A DNA stretch of 64,000 bases from Aurantimicrobium sp. (GCA_024644865.1 JAHEGZ010000004.1:41741-105740), one strand, 5' to 3'; counted from the first letter of the stretch, positions 32,535 through 41,425 are shown. Numbers and translations: made by a program. Notes: a model not told the origin generated them from the sequence alone.

Positions 32535-33326
32535 ATGTCTTCAGTCCTTAGCCTTCAGAACACCTCCGTTGAACGTGACGGAAAGCGCATCCTTGACAGC
32601 ATCGACTGGAGCGTGACTGCAGACCAACGCTGGGTCGTTGTGGGCCCGAACGGCGCCGGAAAGACGACCCTGCTCGAGCTCGCCGCCGACTGGGAAACCC
32701 CGAACAGCGGCTCTGTGGTTGTTTTGGGTGACAACACAAGCAGCGAAGACTCAGACTGGATTCGACCTCGTGTGGGAATAGCTTCCTCGGGTATGGCCAA
32801 GCGAATTCCCGCTCACGAAACCGTCCTCGACGCTGTTGTTACCGCGGCATACGCAACCGCCGAGAGAAACGGTGAGACATACGACGAGATCGATATTCGC
32901 CGTGCGACCCGCGTTCTGGGCGAATGGGGGCTGAGTGAGCACATTTCTCAGTCGGTCGGAACTCTCTCGGAGGGCGAGGCCAAGCGCCTGCAGCTCGCGC
33001 GTGCCATCATGACCGACCCCGAACTCTTGCTCCTCGATGAACCCACTGCCGGGCTCGACCTCGGTGCCCGTGAAGAATTGTTGACCATGCTTGGTGCGTT
33101 TGCAGGAACGACTTCTTCACCAGCAATCATTATGGTGACTCACCACCTCGAAGAGATTCCTCAGGGCTTCACGCACGCACTCGTTCTGACCCACGGGCGC
33201 GTCTTTGCCTCCGGCCCAATCTCCGAAGTACTCACCAGCGAAAAGATTTCTGCTGCGTATGGCATCCCGATTGATGTCACAGCGTCGCAGGGGCGCTTCA
33301 CGGCGCGAGCACGTGTCAACGTCTGA
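32535..33326 (+). CDS. Stand-alone ABC transporter ATP-binding protein
   Basis: 263-residue ABC ATPase with Walker A GPNGAGKTT near residue 38 and Walker B LLLLDEPTAGLD near 160. The signature is LSEGEAKR, with Glu in place of the usual second Gly. No permease or binding protein gene is adjacent. The layout resembles the ModF/YlmA type of single-domain ATPases. Substrate is unknown; it may work with a permease elsewhere or be a non-transport ATPase. Probable leaderless start. Confidence 0.85.
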   Translation: MSSVLSLQNTSVERDGKRILDSIDWSVTADQRWVVVGPNGAGKTTLLELAADWETPNSGSVVVLGDNTSSEDSDWIRPRVGIASSGMAKRIPAHETVLDAVVTAAYATAERNGETYDEIDIRRATRVLGEWGLSEHISQSVGTLSEGEAKRLQLARAIMTDPELLLLDEPTAGLDLGAREELLTMLGAFAGTTSSPAIIMVTHHLEEIPQGFTHALVLTHGRVFASGPISEVLTSEKISAAYGIPIDVTASQGRFTARARVNV

Positions 33327-33381
33327 TATTGTTAGAGACTGACTTCGCCGCAATCTCTCGGCGCTCTATTCAAGGAAAATC

Positions 33382-33633
33382 ATGAAGGCTGAAATTCACC
33401 CAACTTACGCGCCCGTCGTTTTTCACGACCTGGCCAGCGGTACGTCGTTCTTGACCCGTTCCACCGTCACCGGCACCAAGACCGTGAAGTGGGAAGACGG
33501 CAACGAGTACCCCCTCATCGACGTCGAAATCTCGAACGAATCGCACCCGTTCTACACGGGCAAGCAGCGCATCATGGACTCGGCCGGTCGTGTCGAAAAG
33601 TTCAACCAGCGCTTCAAGAATTTCTCGAAGTAA
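33382..33633 (+). CDS. rpmE2: 50S ribosomal protein L31, type B
   Basis: 83-residue L31 of the zinc-free (C-minus) type: it lacks the CxxC zinc motif of type A and has the type B sequence [20 protein letters not shown] and FYTGKQ. In many bacteria type B replaces zinc-binding L31 under zinc limitation through Zur. I do not see an obvious Zur box in the 55 bases upstream. AAGGA precedes the ATG, and a strong terminator follows. Confidence 0.96.
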   Translation: MKAEIHPTYAPVVFHDLASGTSFLTRSTVTGTKTVKWEDGNEYPLIDVEISNESHPFYTGKQRIMDSAGRVEKFNQRFKNFSK

Positions 33634-33644
33634 CTCTTCGAATA

Positions 33645-33674
33645 AAAATGGCCACCCAATGGGTGGCCATTTTT
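33645..33674. terminator. Terminator between rpmE2 and the exonuclease gene
   Basis: AAAATGGCCACCC pairs perfectly with GGGTGGCCATTTT over 13 bp with a 4-base AAT(G) loop region. The A and T runs make it bidirectional, suiting the convergent genes. Confidence 0.92.
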
Positions 33675-33690
33675 CATGTGAGATTGCGCT

Positions 33691-34398
33691 TTAGCGCACC
33701 GGCCACTGCCCGCTCGTCGGCTGGTACGGCTTGCCGCTGTCTTTGAGGTACCGGTTGAAGCTCTCCGCCTGCGCTTTGGCCCACTCAGTTTGAGCCTTAT
33801 GGAGCTCGAGAGCGCTCATCGACAGTTCTGAAGCAAATTTTGCCGCGATGGCCTGAGCGACGTGACCGGCGGCGACAGCATCGGCCGCCGCCGTGTGGGC
33901 ACTGGTCAGGGAAACACCGTAGTGAGCAGCAACGGCCTCGAGGGTTCGCTTTCCCTTGCGGTAGCGATCGACCTGCTTGTCGATGATGAGCGGGTCGATA
34001 ACCGGGCTCGGGTCTGCGAGCGGGTCATGCGAATAGCGCACGGCCTCGCGCTGCAGAATGCTGAAGTCATAGGCGGCGTTATAAGCCACGACAGCGATAC
34101 CCGAGTCAAAGTACGCCTGGAGCGTCTGAACGATGTCGTAGATGGCACCTGCGGCGTCTTCACCATTCGCGCGCGCGTGCTCCGTGGTGATTCCGTGGAC
34201 GGCCGTTGCCTGGGCAGGAATCTCGATACCCGGGTTAATGAGCCAGTCGCGTGAAGACTCAATACTGCCGTCACCGCGCAACACGCTGATGTTGGCGGTC
34301 ACAATGCGTGTCGTGTCGTAGGCAATGCCCGTGGTCTCGGTGTCAAAGACAGCAAGAACCTCGGCCCAGTCGGGAAGGGGAAGAAGAGAATCACTCAC
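33691..34398 (-). CDS. DnaQ-like 3'-5' exonuclease (DEDDh)
   Basis: 235-residue exonuclease of the DNA polymerase III epsilon family. The three motifs are visible: FDTETTG near residue 18, YNAAYDFSIL near 106, and HTAAADAVA near 167 (DEDDh type). Polymerase or helicase domains are absent, so it may act in proofreading or RNA/DNA trimming. GTG 34398 is preceded at 7 bases by TAGAGT, a leaderless pattern. It is divergent from the hydrolase gene at 34479. Confidence 0.9.
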   Translation of the reverse strand: MSDSLLPLPDWAEVLAVFDTETTGIAYDTTRIVTANISVLRGDGSIESSRDWLINPGIEIPAQATAVHGITTEHARANGEDAAGAIYDIVQTLQAYFDSGIAVVAYNAAYDFSILQREAVRYSHDPLADPSPVIDPLIIDKQVDRYRKGKRTLEAVAAHYGVSLTSAHTAAADAVAAGHVAQAIAAKFASELSMSALELHKAQTEWAKAQAESFNRYLKDSGKPYQPTSGQWPVR

Positions 34399-34405
34399 GC
34401 AGGCA

Positions 34406-34411
34406 ACTCTA
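34406..34411 (-). promoter_or_regulatory. Leaderless -10 of the exonuclease gene
   Basis: The minus strand reads TAGAGT, then 7 bases, then the GTG at 34398. No Shine-Dalgarno lies in between. Confidence 0.55.
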
Positions 34412-34465
34412 CGGCGAACATCCGACCACGAAGTGGATGAACCACCGGCAAGCGAACCCTCAACC

Positions 34466-34471
34466 TAAACT
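34466..34471 (+). promoter_or_regulatory. Leaderless -10 of the alpha/beta hydrolase gene
   Basis: TAAACT is followed by 7 bases and the ATG at 34479. Together with the divergent exonuclease promoter this makes a leaderless pair in an 80-base gap. Confidence 0.55.
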
Positions 34472-34478
34472 AAACGGG

Positions 34479-35372
34479 ATGCCAAAAGTCACTTCGCCTT
34501 TCGCCCAACGTCTGGATTCTCTCGAGCAACGCGACGCTCGAATCCGAGTCGACGGCGTAGACACCGCCTACTGGGAGTACGGCCCCGAAGAGGCAGAAAC
34601 CACCGTGGTCTTGGTGCACGGATTCCGCGGAGACCACCACGGGCTCGAGCCAATCGTCGCGTTCATGCCGGAGCGCGTGAAGTGCATCATCCCCGACCTT
34701 CCTGGATTCGGTGAGTCAGGAGACTTTCCGCTCGAGGCTTCCATTGGCGCCTACGCCTCGTGGCTCACCGCTTTTGTTTCTCAGGTGGGCCGAAGCAACA
34801 ACACCGTGGTTGTCGGTCACTCATTCGGCTCGATCGTCGTCAGCGCTGCCATCGCTGGCGGTCTCACGCCCCCCAAGCTCGTTCTCATCAACCCCATCGC
34901 AGCGAATGCGCTTACCGGACCCCGGGCATTCATGACCAAGCTGGCGATTTTCTACTACCAACTGGCCGAGCGACTTCCCGAGCGCATGGGTTTCGCCCTG
35001 CTGCGCAATCGCGCGATTGTTCGCGTGATGAGCGTCACCATGGCTAAAACCAAGCAGGCTTCTCTGCGCGCGTTCATTCACGACCAGCACGACCGCTACT
35101 TCAGCCACTTCGGCACGCGCAAAGCAGTCATGCAGGCCTTTGAAACCTCCGTCAGCCACGACGTCAGCCAGTTTGCTACGTCCCTGACACTGCCCACGCT
35201 GTTGCTGGTCGCCGACAAAGACGACATCACCGACCTGCCTACCCAGCAGGCATTTGCACAAACCCTGCCGGATGCCCGCCTCGAGGTCATCGACAACGTC
35301 GGGCACCTCATCCACTACGAAGCCCCGGAGTGGGCGGCAGAGCGCATCGCCGCGTTCATTCGCGAGAACTAG
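34479..35372 (+). CDS. Alpha/beta hydrolase
   Basis: 297-residue alpha/beta-hydrolase fold protein. The oxyanion region is VLVHGFRG near residue 45, the nucleophile elbow GHSFGS has Ser115, and the catalytic His is in VGHLIHYEAPEW near 280; an acid lies in VADKDD near 250. Substrate is unknown. The ATG at 34479 was chosen; earlier in-frame starts overlap the divergent exonuclease. It is followed after 3 bases by a glycosyltransferase gene, so both may act on a lipid or cell-envelope compound (inference). Confidence 0.85.
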   Translation: MPKVTSPFAQRLDSLEQRDARIRVDGVDTAYWEYGPEEAETTVVLVHGFRGDHHGLEPIVAFMPERVKCIIPDLPGFGESGDFPLEASIGAYASWLTAFVSQVGRSNNTVVVGHSFGSIVVSAAIAGGLTPPKLVLINPIAANALTGPRAFMTKLAIFYYQLAERLPERMGFALLRNRAIVRVMSVTMAKTKQASLRAFIHDQHDRYFSHFGTRKAVMQAFETSVSHDVSQFATSLTLPTLLLVADKDDITDLPTQQAFAQTLPDARLEVIDNVGHLIHYEAPEWAAERIAAFIREN

Positions 35373-35375
35373 CCC

Positions 35376-36476
35376 ATGAGCCTGTCAATCGGGTTTGACG
35401 CCCGCTATATCCGCACCGACCACCACGACGGTATTTCTCGCTTTAGTGCGCGAATCGGTGCAGAGTTGTTCGCTTTGACCGAATCGGTCGACGACACGTC
35501 CGTCACCTTCTTGATCAGCGACCCAGCGCAGGCGGCGTTCTTGCCCTTGGGTTCAAACACTCACCTGATTAGCTCACCGACTAGCGCGGGGGAGCGACGG
35601 GTCGCTCGTCGCGTGAACGAGCTGGGCCTCGACATCGTTTTTTCACCCATGCAAACAATGGGATCTGCACGACGCACCTACAAGCTCGTGCTCACCGTTC
35701 ACGACCTCATCTACTACCGCCATCCGATGCCGCCGCGTCAATTCAACTTCGCGCTGCGGGTTCTTTGGCGCCTGTACCACCTCTCCTGGTGGCCGCAGCG
35801 CTGGCTTCTTAACGGCTCAGATGCCGTCGTTGCCGTTTCGCACACGACCGCAGACCTCATTGCCGAGCACCACCTCACTCGCAAGCCTGTCTTCGTTGTC
35901 TCGAACGCGGCAGACACTCAGCCCACCCAGCTACGCAGCGATGAGACTCGCACGAAGAGCATCGTCTACATGGGTTCGTTCATGCCTTATAAGAACGTTG
36001 AAACGCTCATCGCTTCGCTCGATGAACTTCCTGAGTACGAGCTGCACCTGTTGAGTCGTATTCACCAAAAAGATCGTGCGCGCCTCGAGGCTTTGGCGAG
36101 CGGACGCTCCGTCATCTTCCACAATGGAGTGGGTGACGACGAGTACGCACAGCTCCTCTCAGACTCAACCGCCCTGGTCACCGCATCCCTGGATGAAGGA
36201 TTTGGGATTCCCGTTATCGAGGCCATGTCGCTCGGCACGCCGGTGGTCTGTTCAGACATTCCCATTTTTCGCGAAATCGGTGGTCAGGCAGCCATGTTCG
36301 TCGAGGCGAAAGACGCTCATGGATTCGCTCAGGCAATTCGCCAACTCGAAGACCCTCAGGAGTTTGCCTCACGACGGTCAGCAGGACTCGCCCAGGCAGC
36401 CTCATTCAGCTGGAAAGCTTCGGCTCAGGCGCTACTCGATGTCCTCGTAGAGGTTTGCGCCCAGCCCACTCGCTAG
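35376..36476 (+). CDS. GT4-family glycosyltransferase
   Basis: 366-residue GT-B glycosyltransferase. The N-half has SIGFDARYIRTDHHDGISR, and the C-half has the nucleotide-sugar site: IVYMGSFMPYKN near 205 and SLDEGFGIPVIEAMSLGTPVVCSD near 275-298. The E(x7)E pattern of retaining enzymes is present. Donor and acceptor cannot be told. It follows the alpha/beta hydrolase by 3 bases and overlaps the convergent sirtuin gene by 45 bases. Confidence 0.88.
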   Translation: MSLSIGFDARYIRTDHHDGISRFSARIGAELFALTESVDDTSVTFLISDPAQAAFLPLGSNTHLISSPTSAGERRVARRVNELGLDIVFSPMQTMGSARRTYKLVLTVHDLIYYRHPMPPRQFNFALRVLWRLYHLSWWPQRWLLNGSDAVVAVSHTTADLIAEHHLTRKPVFVVSNAADTQPTQLRSDETRTKSIVYMGSFMPYKNVETLIASLDELPEYELHLLSRIHQKDRARLEALASGRSVIFHNGVGDDEYAQLLSDSTALVTASLDEGFGIPVIEAMSLGTPVVCSDIPIFREIGGQAAMFVEAKDAHGFAQAIRQLEDPQEFASRRSAGLAQAASFSWKASAQALLDVLVEVCAQPTR

Positions 36477-37295
36477 TGAGCTGAGCACCTGAGTAGTTCC
36501 ACCCTCAATCTTGAGCGTGGCGTACTTATCGCCTTTGGTTTCGCCACGGTTCACAATGATGATCGGCATGCGCTTCTTGCGCGCGATCTCGATGAGCCGA
36601 ATGCCCGAATTCACTGCGAGTGATGAACCGGCAACGAGCAAGCAGTCAGCGCGCTTCACGTGCGATGTGGCGGCCTGGTAGACCTTCAACGGAACAAACT
36701 CCCCGAAAAAGACCACATCGGGCTTCAAAATGCCTCCACATACCGTGCACTCGGGCACGACAACGCGGTCGAAGTCTGTGACGTTCACGTCTCCGTCAGG
36801 AGCCAAGACAATCTCAGAGACGGAATCAAGCCACGGATTCAACACGCTCAGGCGCGATTCGATAGCGCTTCGGTCATAGGCCTGAGAACACTCCAAGCAG
36901 ACCACTCGATCGAGCGAGCCGTGCAAATCGATGACGTGAGAACTCCCGGCGCGGCGGTGCAGTCCGTCGACGTTCTGGCTGACAATACCCTCGATAATTC
37001 CGGCCTGTTCCATTGCGGCGAGTGCGAGGTGTCCGTCGTTGGGTGAGGCGGCAGAGAACGAACGCCATCCCACATGTGCGCCGGCCCAGTAACGCTGGCG
37101 AGCCGACGGGGAGCTCAGGAAGTCAGCGATGTTCATGGGGGTGCGCTTGGAGGCACCCTGTCCGCGATAATCGGGGATCCCGGAGTCGGTGCTCACTCCG
37201 GCACCGGTGAGCACGGCAATACGACGCGAACCGACGATGTCGAGCAGTTTCTCTACATCGGGCGCATTACTCGAAAGTGCAGTCGCCGTGACCAT
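36432..37295 (-). CDS. NAD-dependent protein deacylase, Sir2 family
   Basis: 287-residue sirtuin. The NAD-binding motif GAGVSTDSGIPDYRGQG is near residue 35, the catalytic His is in SQNVDGLHRRAG near 125, and two zinc pairs (CLEC near 153 and CTVC near 205) are intact. It removes acyl groups from lysines and could regulate metabolic enzymes. ATG 37295 follows TAGGGT by 6 bases. Its 3' end overlaps the glycosyltransferase by 45 bases on the opposite strand. Confidence 0.93.
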   Translation of the reverse strand: MVTATALSSNAPDVEKLLDIVGSRRIAVLTGAGVSTDSGIPDYRGQGASKRTPMNIADFLSSPSARQRYWAGAHVGWRSFSAASPNDGHLALAAMEQAGIIEGIVSQNVDGLHRRAGSSHVIDLHGSLDRVVCLECSQAYDRSAIESRLSVLNPWLDSVSEIVLAPDGDVNVTDFDRVVVPECTVCGGILKPDVVFFGEFVPLKVYQAATSHVKRADCLLVAGSSLAVNSGIRLIEIARKKRMPIIIVNRGETKGDKYATLKIEGGTTQVLSSLASGLGANLYEDIE

Positions 37296-37301
37296 GCCTG
37301 A

Positions 37302-37307
37302 ACCCTA
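37302..37307 (-). promoter_or_regulatory. Leaderless -10 of the sirtuin gene
   Basis: The minus strand reads TAGGGT, then 6 bases, then the ATG at 37295. There is no room for a ribosome-binding site in an RNA starting here. Confidence 0.5.
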
Positions 37308-37369
37308 CGCCACGCTCGTTTCAGCAATGTTTCGTGACAGAATCGGGTTTTACCGACGAAAGGTTGGTC

Positions 37370-38179
37370 ATGCCCGTAGTCATTCAGGTGACCGACATCC
37401 ACGATTCCCGTCTCGATGACTTCTCTAAGCTCACCGATGTTGCCCTGCGCAAGGTTCGTGAACCCGACGAGGGTCTCTACATCGCAGAGTCTCGCAAGGT
37501 CATCGGTCGGGCAATTGCCGCAGGACACCGCCCACGCGCGGTTCTGTGCCCGCACGATTGGCTCGACTCGGTTCTTGAACTTGTCGCCGACTTTGACGAC
37601 TGTCCCGTGTTCGTAGCGCAGAGTGAGGTTCTAGAAGAGATCACCGGCTATCACCTGCATCGCGGGGCACTCGCCTCTATGCACCGCCCGCCAGCTCTGG
37701 ATCCCGCCGAGTTGTTGAAGGATGCGCGCACCGTGGTCATCCTTGAAGACATCGTCGACCACACCAACGTCGGAGCGGTCTTTCGCTCGGTTGCCGGGTT
37801 GGGTGCCGACGCTGTTCTCGTGACTCCGTCCTGCGCTGATCCGCTATATCGGCGCAGCATTCGTGTCTCGATGGGAACAGTGCTCCAGGTTCCTTGGGCA
37901 CGCCTGGGTGGGTGGGCGCAATCGCGCGACGTCTTGCACGCTGCGGGATTCCACATCGTTGCGCTGGCGCTGTCTGAAAACTCAGTAGATCTCCGTCGTT
38001 TTGCGGCAAACCGGCCCGAGAAAGTTGCCGTCGTGCTGGGCACAGAAGGCGACGGTTTGAGTAGCGCGGCTATCAGTTCGGCCGACTCTGTCGTGCGCAT
38101 CCCGATGTTGCACGGCGTCGATTCGCTCAACGTGGCCGCGGCCTCAGCAGTCGCGCTTTACGCACTCACCGAAAACTAG
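37370..38179 (+). CDS. SpoU/TrmH-family RNA 2'-O-methyltransferase
   Basis: 269-residue SPOUT methyltransferase. The N-terminal substrate-binding domain (~1-100) precedes the catalytic knot. The three SpoU motifs are visible: EDIVDHTNVGAVFRS near residue 128, VLGTEGDGL near 222, and IPMLHGVDSLNVAAA near 245. It methylates ribose in rRNA or tRNA with SAM; the exact site is not predictable. ATG 37370 has GAAAGG 8-9 bases upstream and is preferred over GTG 37334. Confidence 0.92.
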   Translation: MPVVIQVTDIHDSRLDDFSKLTDVALRKVREPDEGLYIAESRKVIGRAIAAGHRPRAVLCPHDWLDSVLELVADFDDCPVFVAQSEVLEEITGYHLHRGALASMHRPPALDPAELLKDARTVVILEDIVDHTNVGAVFRSVAGLGADAVLVTPSCADPLYRRSIRVSMGTVLQVPWARLGGWAQSRDVLHAAGFHIVALALSENSVDLRRFAANRPEKVAVVLGTEGDGLSSAAISSADSVVRIPMLHGVDSLNVAAASAVALYALTEN

Positions 38180-38223
38180 CGCAACACCGTCGGTCAATTC
38201 CGAGAGCGCCACCGGTATCGGGT

Positions 38224-38229
38224 TACCGT
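38224..38229 (+). promoter_or_regulatory. Leaderless -10 of the repeat-protein gene
   Basis: TACCGT is followed by 6 bases and the ATG at 38236, with no Shine-Dalgarno. Confidence 0.5.
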
Positions 38230-38235
38230 TGTCAT

Positions 38236-38697
38236 ATGTCGTGCATCAGATTCAATACGCCCGCGCAGCGTCGTCAGCTTGACCTGTTGCGCCAAGACAA
38301 GGATCTCGCCGCGCAAGCCGTGGCGCAGTTTCTGTCACCTGAGGTGACGGAGTCGAAAATTGCTCGCCTGCGCTCTATGGCTCGTGACAAGAACCCCAAG
38401 ATTCGCGAAAGTGCCGCATTGAGCTCGCACCTACCCGAAGACGAGTTCTTGCGCCTGGCCAAAGACAAAGTCGAAAGCGTGCGCATTTGTGTCGCCCGCA
38501 ACGAAGCCACCCCCTGCGACGTTTTACGCACGCTCGCCGAAGACAAGTCGTCCATGGTGCGTAGCTGGGTAGCGATTAACTACTTCGTGCCCGCCGACGT
38601 CATGGAGAACCTGGCTCAAGACTCAAGCGCGGATGTACGTGCCCTGGTCGAATGGAAATCTAAGCTCGCCGCCCAGAGCGACGTAGTCGCAAGCTAG
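38236..38697 (+). CDS. Small helical repeat protein (variant leucine-rich/HEAT-like)
   Basis: 153-residue protein built of about four ~24-residue alpha-helical repeats with the pattern (A/L)xDKxxxVRxxVAxNxxxPxxxLxxLA, similar to variant leucine-rich repeats or HEAT-like proteins. No catalytic motif, signal peptide or membrane helix is visible. A binding or scaffold role is likely but unproven. It is probably leaderless and its stop interlocks with that of the P-type ATPase over CTAG. Confidence 0.8.
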   Translation: MSCIRFNTPAQRRQLDLLRQDKDLAAQAVAQFLSPEVTESKIARLRSMARDKNPKIRESAALSSHLPEDEFLRLAKDKVESVRICVARNEATPCDVLRTLAEDKSSMVRSWVAINYFVPADVMENLAQDSSADVRALVEWKSKLAAQSDVVAS

Positions 38698-41171
38698 CGC
38701 GCGAGAGCCGGGTTTTCCCGTGCAAGGACACGGGCAACAACGCGGTCGATGATTTCGATACACAGACAGGCGAACACTCCCACGCTGAGGGCCAGCCACA
38801 CTAGGTCCATTGGCAACACAACGAACCCGAAAAAGTCGCGCACAAACCCGATGCCAAAGACGGCACCAAGCATGAGATACATCGCTGCCACAATCGCGAA
38901 TTTGAGTCGATCAAACGGTCGAGAAAGCGCAGCCAAGACCCAGAGTCCGCTCAGCGAGAGCACGACGGCAATGACAGTCTGTGTCTGAGCCGGCTCGTAA
39001 GCACCCAGCGAGCGCATGTACGCGTCGGCGCTCGTCACAAGGACTCCGGTCACAATTCCGGCCGGAACGCAGAACATCAGTGCTCGCTTGAGGAATCCGG
39101 GCACGTAACGACGCTTATTCGGCAACAGCGCCAAGAAGAACGACGCGATACCGATGGTGTATCCATCGACCGCCGACAACTGGCGTGGCAGGAACGGGAA
39201 TGGCCACAACAGCACGCCAAAAACCACTGCCAAGAGCATGGCCCACACCGTCTTGGTCAAGAAGAGTCGCGAAACCCGCTCAACGTTTGCGATGACGCGA
39301 CGTCCCTCGGCGACAACCCCCGGAAGGCTTCCGAAGGCGCTGTCCAAAAGAACCAGTCGAGACACAGCCTTCGTTGCCGCAGAACCGTTACCCATCGCGA
39401 TACCCAGGTCGGCACTCTTGAGGGCAAGCGCATCGTTCACTCCGTCGCCGGTCATCGCGACCACGTGGCCACGAGAGCGCAGAGCCAGCACCATGAGTTT
39501 CTTCTGCTCCGGCGTGACGCGACCGAAAACACTGTGCGACTCGAGAATTGCGGCTAACTCGTCGATGTCTTCGGGCAACGAGCGTGCGTCCACAACCTGG
39601 TCCGACTGGGGGATACCAGCCTTAAGAGCAACGGCCGCAACCGTGGCGGGGTTGTCACCCGAAATCACTTTGAGGGCGAGCCCCTGGTCAAGAAAGTACG
39701 CAATGGTTTCGGCGGCATCCGCCCGTATCTTCTCGCGCAGGGTCACGAGCGCAACGGGCGAGACATCCGATGGCAACGCGCTGTCAACTCCCGGTTCACC
39801 GCCACGAGCCAACACCAGTGTTCGCAAGCCCTGCGCCGCCAGTTCTTGGGCCCGGCCAAGGGCACCGCGCTGTGATGGTGCACCGGTCATCACCATCTCT
39901 GGTGCACCGAAGTACCAGGTGACTCCGTCGTCCAGCGTGAGCGACGACCACTTTCGGGCACTATCGAAACCAACCGTTCGAAGCACGTTGTGCTGGAGCG
40001 GGGGAGGGAAGCGCGAACGCAAACTCTTGCCCGTGGCGTTTGCGTCTTCAGCGTGGGCGATGATGCCGAGCACGCTCTCGACCGACCCTGATTCACTGCC
40101 TTCGAGTAGCTCAAGTGAGTCAAACTCAATTTCACCCTCGGTGAGCGTTCCAGTCTTGTCGAAACAGACCACGTCTACACGAGCCAAACCTTCAACGGCG
40201 GGCAGCTCCTGAACCAGCACATTTCGGCGGGAGAGAACAACCGCGGCAACGGCAAACGTAATGCTCGTAATGAGCACCAGACCCTGTGGAATCATGCTGA
40301 TGATCGAGGCAATCGATGCCACCGCAGCGTGCACCCAGGCTCCGTCCGCGAACGCGACGCTCCAGCCACCTACGGCTTGCATCTGACCATTGAGGGCGAT
40401 GAGCATGAGGGGGATGAGTGCCCAGCTAATCCAGCGAATGACACGCGCAAGTGCGTTCCGAAGTTCAGAATTGACCATCGAGAAGCGGCGTGCCTCGAGC
40501 GTGATGAGCGAGGCATACGACTCGATACCAACGCGGACGGTGCGTGCGCGAGCTGACCCGGCAACAACCAACGAGCCCGAGAGCAATGCATCGCCCACGG
40601 ACTTTTCGACGGCGTCTGACTCGCCAGTAATCAGAGACTCATCAACCTCGAGACCCTCTCCGACCAGCATCACCGCATCTGCCGGAATCTGATCACCGGC
40701 GCGCACAATCAAGACGTCATCTACGACAACGTCGGCCAAGCTCACCTCGACGATTTCGCTGTCTCGCAATACTCTCGCCTTGGCCTGGTGAAGCACAGCA
40801 ACACGGTCAAGCGCTCGCTTCGACCGGTACTCCTGAACCACGCCAATAACCACATTTGAGATGACCGCGAACCCAAACAGCGCATCTTTCCACTGACCCA
40901 GGACGAGCAGAAGCAAGAAGCTGCCCCCGACGACAGCGTTGAACAGGGTAAGCAGGTTGGCCCGAAGAATGTGGCCCAGACTGCGACTCGACGAGTCGTC
41001 CTGAACGTTCGTAAGTTTGAGCTCAACGCGTGCGGAGACGTCTGCGGCTGAAAGGCCAGACTGCGCAAGGTCCGTATCGGCGAGCGCGGGCAGTGACGCT
41101 CGGGCAAGAGCCATGGTTTCGCGCATCCGATCGAGCTTCTGGCTGTATCCCTCGCGCGTTGGACTCGTCAT
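38694..41171 (-). CDS. HAD-IC cation-translocating P-type ATPase (CtpE-like)
   Basis: 825-residue P-type ATPase. The actuator motif LITGESDAVEK is near residue 195, the phosphorylation motif CFDKTGTLTEGE near 335, and the hinge MTGDGVNDALALK near 570. Paired membrane helices precede and follow these domains, with six helices at the C-terminus. The sequence and length resemble actinobacterial CtpE, linked to calcium uptake in mycobacteria. No CPx heavy-metal motif is seen. ATG 41171 follows TAGCGT by 6 bases. Confidence 0.92.
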   Translation of the reverse strand: MTSPTREGYSQKLDRMRETMALARASLPALADTDLAQSGLSAADVSARVELKLTNVQDDSSSRSLGHILRANLLTLFNAVVGGSFLLLLVLGQWKDALFGFAVISNVVIGVVQEYRSKRALDRVAVLHQAKARVLRDSEIVEVSLADVVVDDVLIVRAGDQIPADAVMLVGEGLEVDESLITGESDAVEKSVGDALLSGSLVVAGSARARTVRVGIESYASLITLEARRFSMVNSELRNALARVIRWISWALIPLMLIALNGQMQAVGGWSVAFADGAWVHAAVASIASIISMIPQGLVLITSITFAVAAVVLSRRNVLVQELPAVEGLARVDVVCFDKTGTLTEGEIEFDSLELLEGSESGSVESVLGIIAHAEDANATGKSLRSRFPPPLQHNVLRTVGFDSARKWSSLTLDDGVTWYFGAPEMVMTGAPSQRGALGRAQELAAQGLRTLVLARGGEPGVDSALPSDVSPVALVTLREKIRADAAETIAYFLDQGLALKVISGDNPATVAAVALKAGIPQSDQVVDARSLPEDIDELAAILESHSVFGRVTPEQKKLMVLALRSRGHVVAMTGDGVNDALALKSADLGIAMGNGSAATKAVSRLVLLDSAFGSLPGVVAEGRRVIANVERVSRLFLTKTVWAMLLAVVFGVLLWPFPFLPRQLSAVDGYTIGIASFFLALLPNKRRYVPGFLKRALMFCVPAGIVTGVLVTSADAYMRSLGAYEPAQTQTVIAVVLSLSGLWVLAALSRPFDRLKFAIVAAMYLMLGAVFGIGFVRDFFGFVVLPMDLVWLALSVGVFACLCIEIIDRVVARVLARENPALAR

Positions 41172-41177
41172 CTCTTT

Positions 41178-41183
41178 ACGCTA
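41178..41183 (-). promoter_or_regulatory. Leaderless -10 of the P-type ATPase gene
   Basis: The minus strand reads TAGCGT, then AAAGAG and the ATG at 41171. The purine run is too close to the ATG to work as a Shine-Dalgarno. Confidence 0.5.
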
Positions 41184-41211
41184 TCGAAACTGAGCGCCAG
41201 AGTCTTCGATA

Positions 41212-41244
41212 GAAAAAGCAGACCCCGGTCCGAAGACCGGGGTC
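41212..41244 (-). terminator. Intrinsic terminator after tRNA-Leu
   Basis: GACCCCGGTC-TTCG-GACCGGGGTC is a perfect 10-bp stem with a UUCG tetraloop, followed on the minus strand by TGCTTTTTC. It ends just downstream of the tRNA. Confidence 0.93.
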
Positions 41245-41250
41245 ATACTG

Positions 41251-41334
41251 TGCGCGAGGGGGGACTTGAACCCCCACGCCCGTAAGGGCACTAGCACCTC
41301 AAGCTAGCGCGTCTGCCTATTCCGCCACCCGCGC
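41251..41334 (-). tRNA. tRNA-Leu, anticodon GAG
   Basis: On the minus strand GCGCGGG pairs with CTCGCGC (one G-U) as acceptor stem, discriminator A. The anticodon stem CTAGC-TTGAGGT-GCTAG shows GAG, reading CUC and CUU. A long variable arm (GCCCTTACGGGC) marks it as a class II tRNA, and the T arm GGGGGTTCAAGTCCCCC is standard. No CCA is encoded; the base after A73 is not CCA. Length is 84 bases. Confidence 0.97.
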
Positions 41335-41425
41335 AGGTGATGGTGCACGAAGCACCGGGAATCGACACTATCACGATTTCTGAAGCGTCAAATGCGCCGA
41401 TGCACTCTGCCCGACGGATACAGTT

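Noticed and set aside
39154..40212. 352-codon plus-strand frame opposite the P-type ATPase
   Set aside because: Ser/Thr/Arg-rich shadow inside a gene with all catalytic motifs intact on the other strand.
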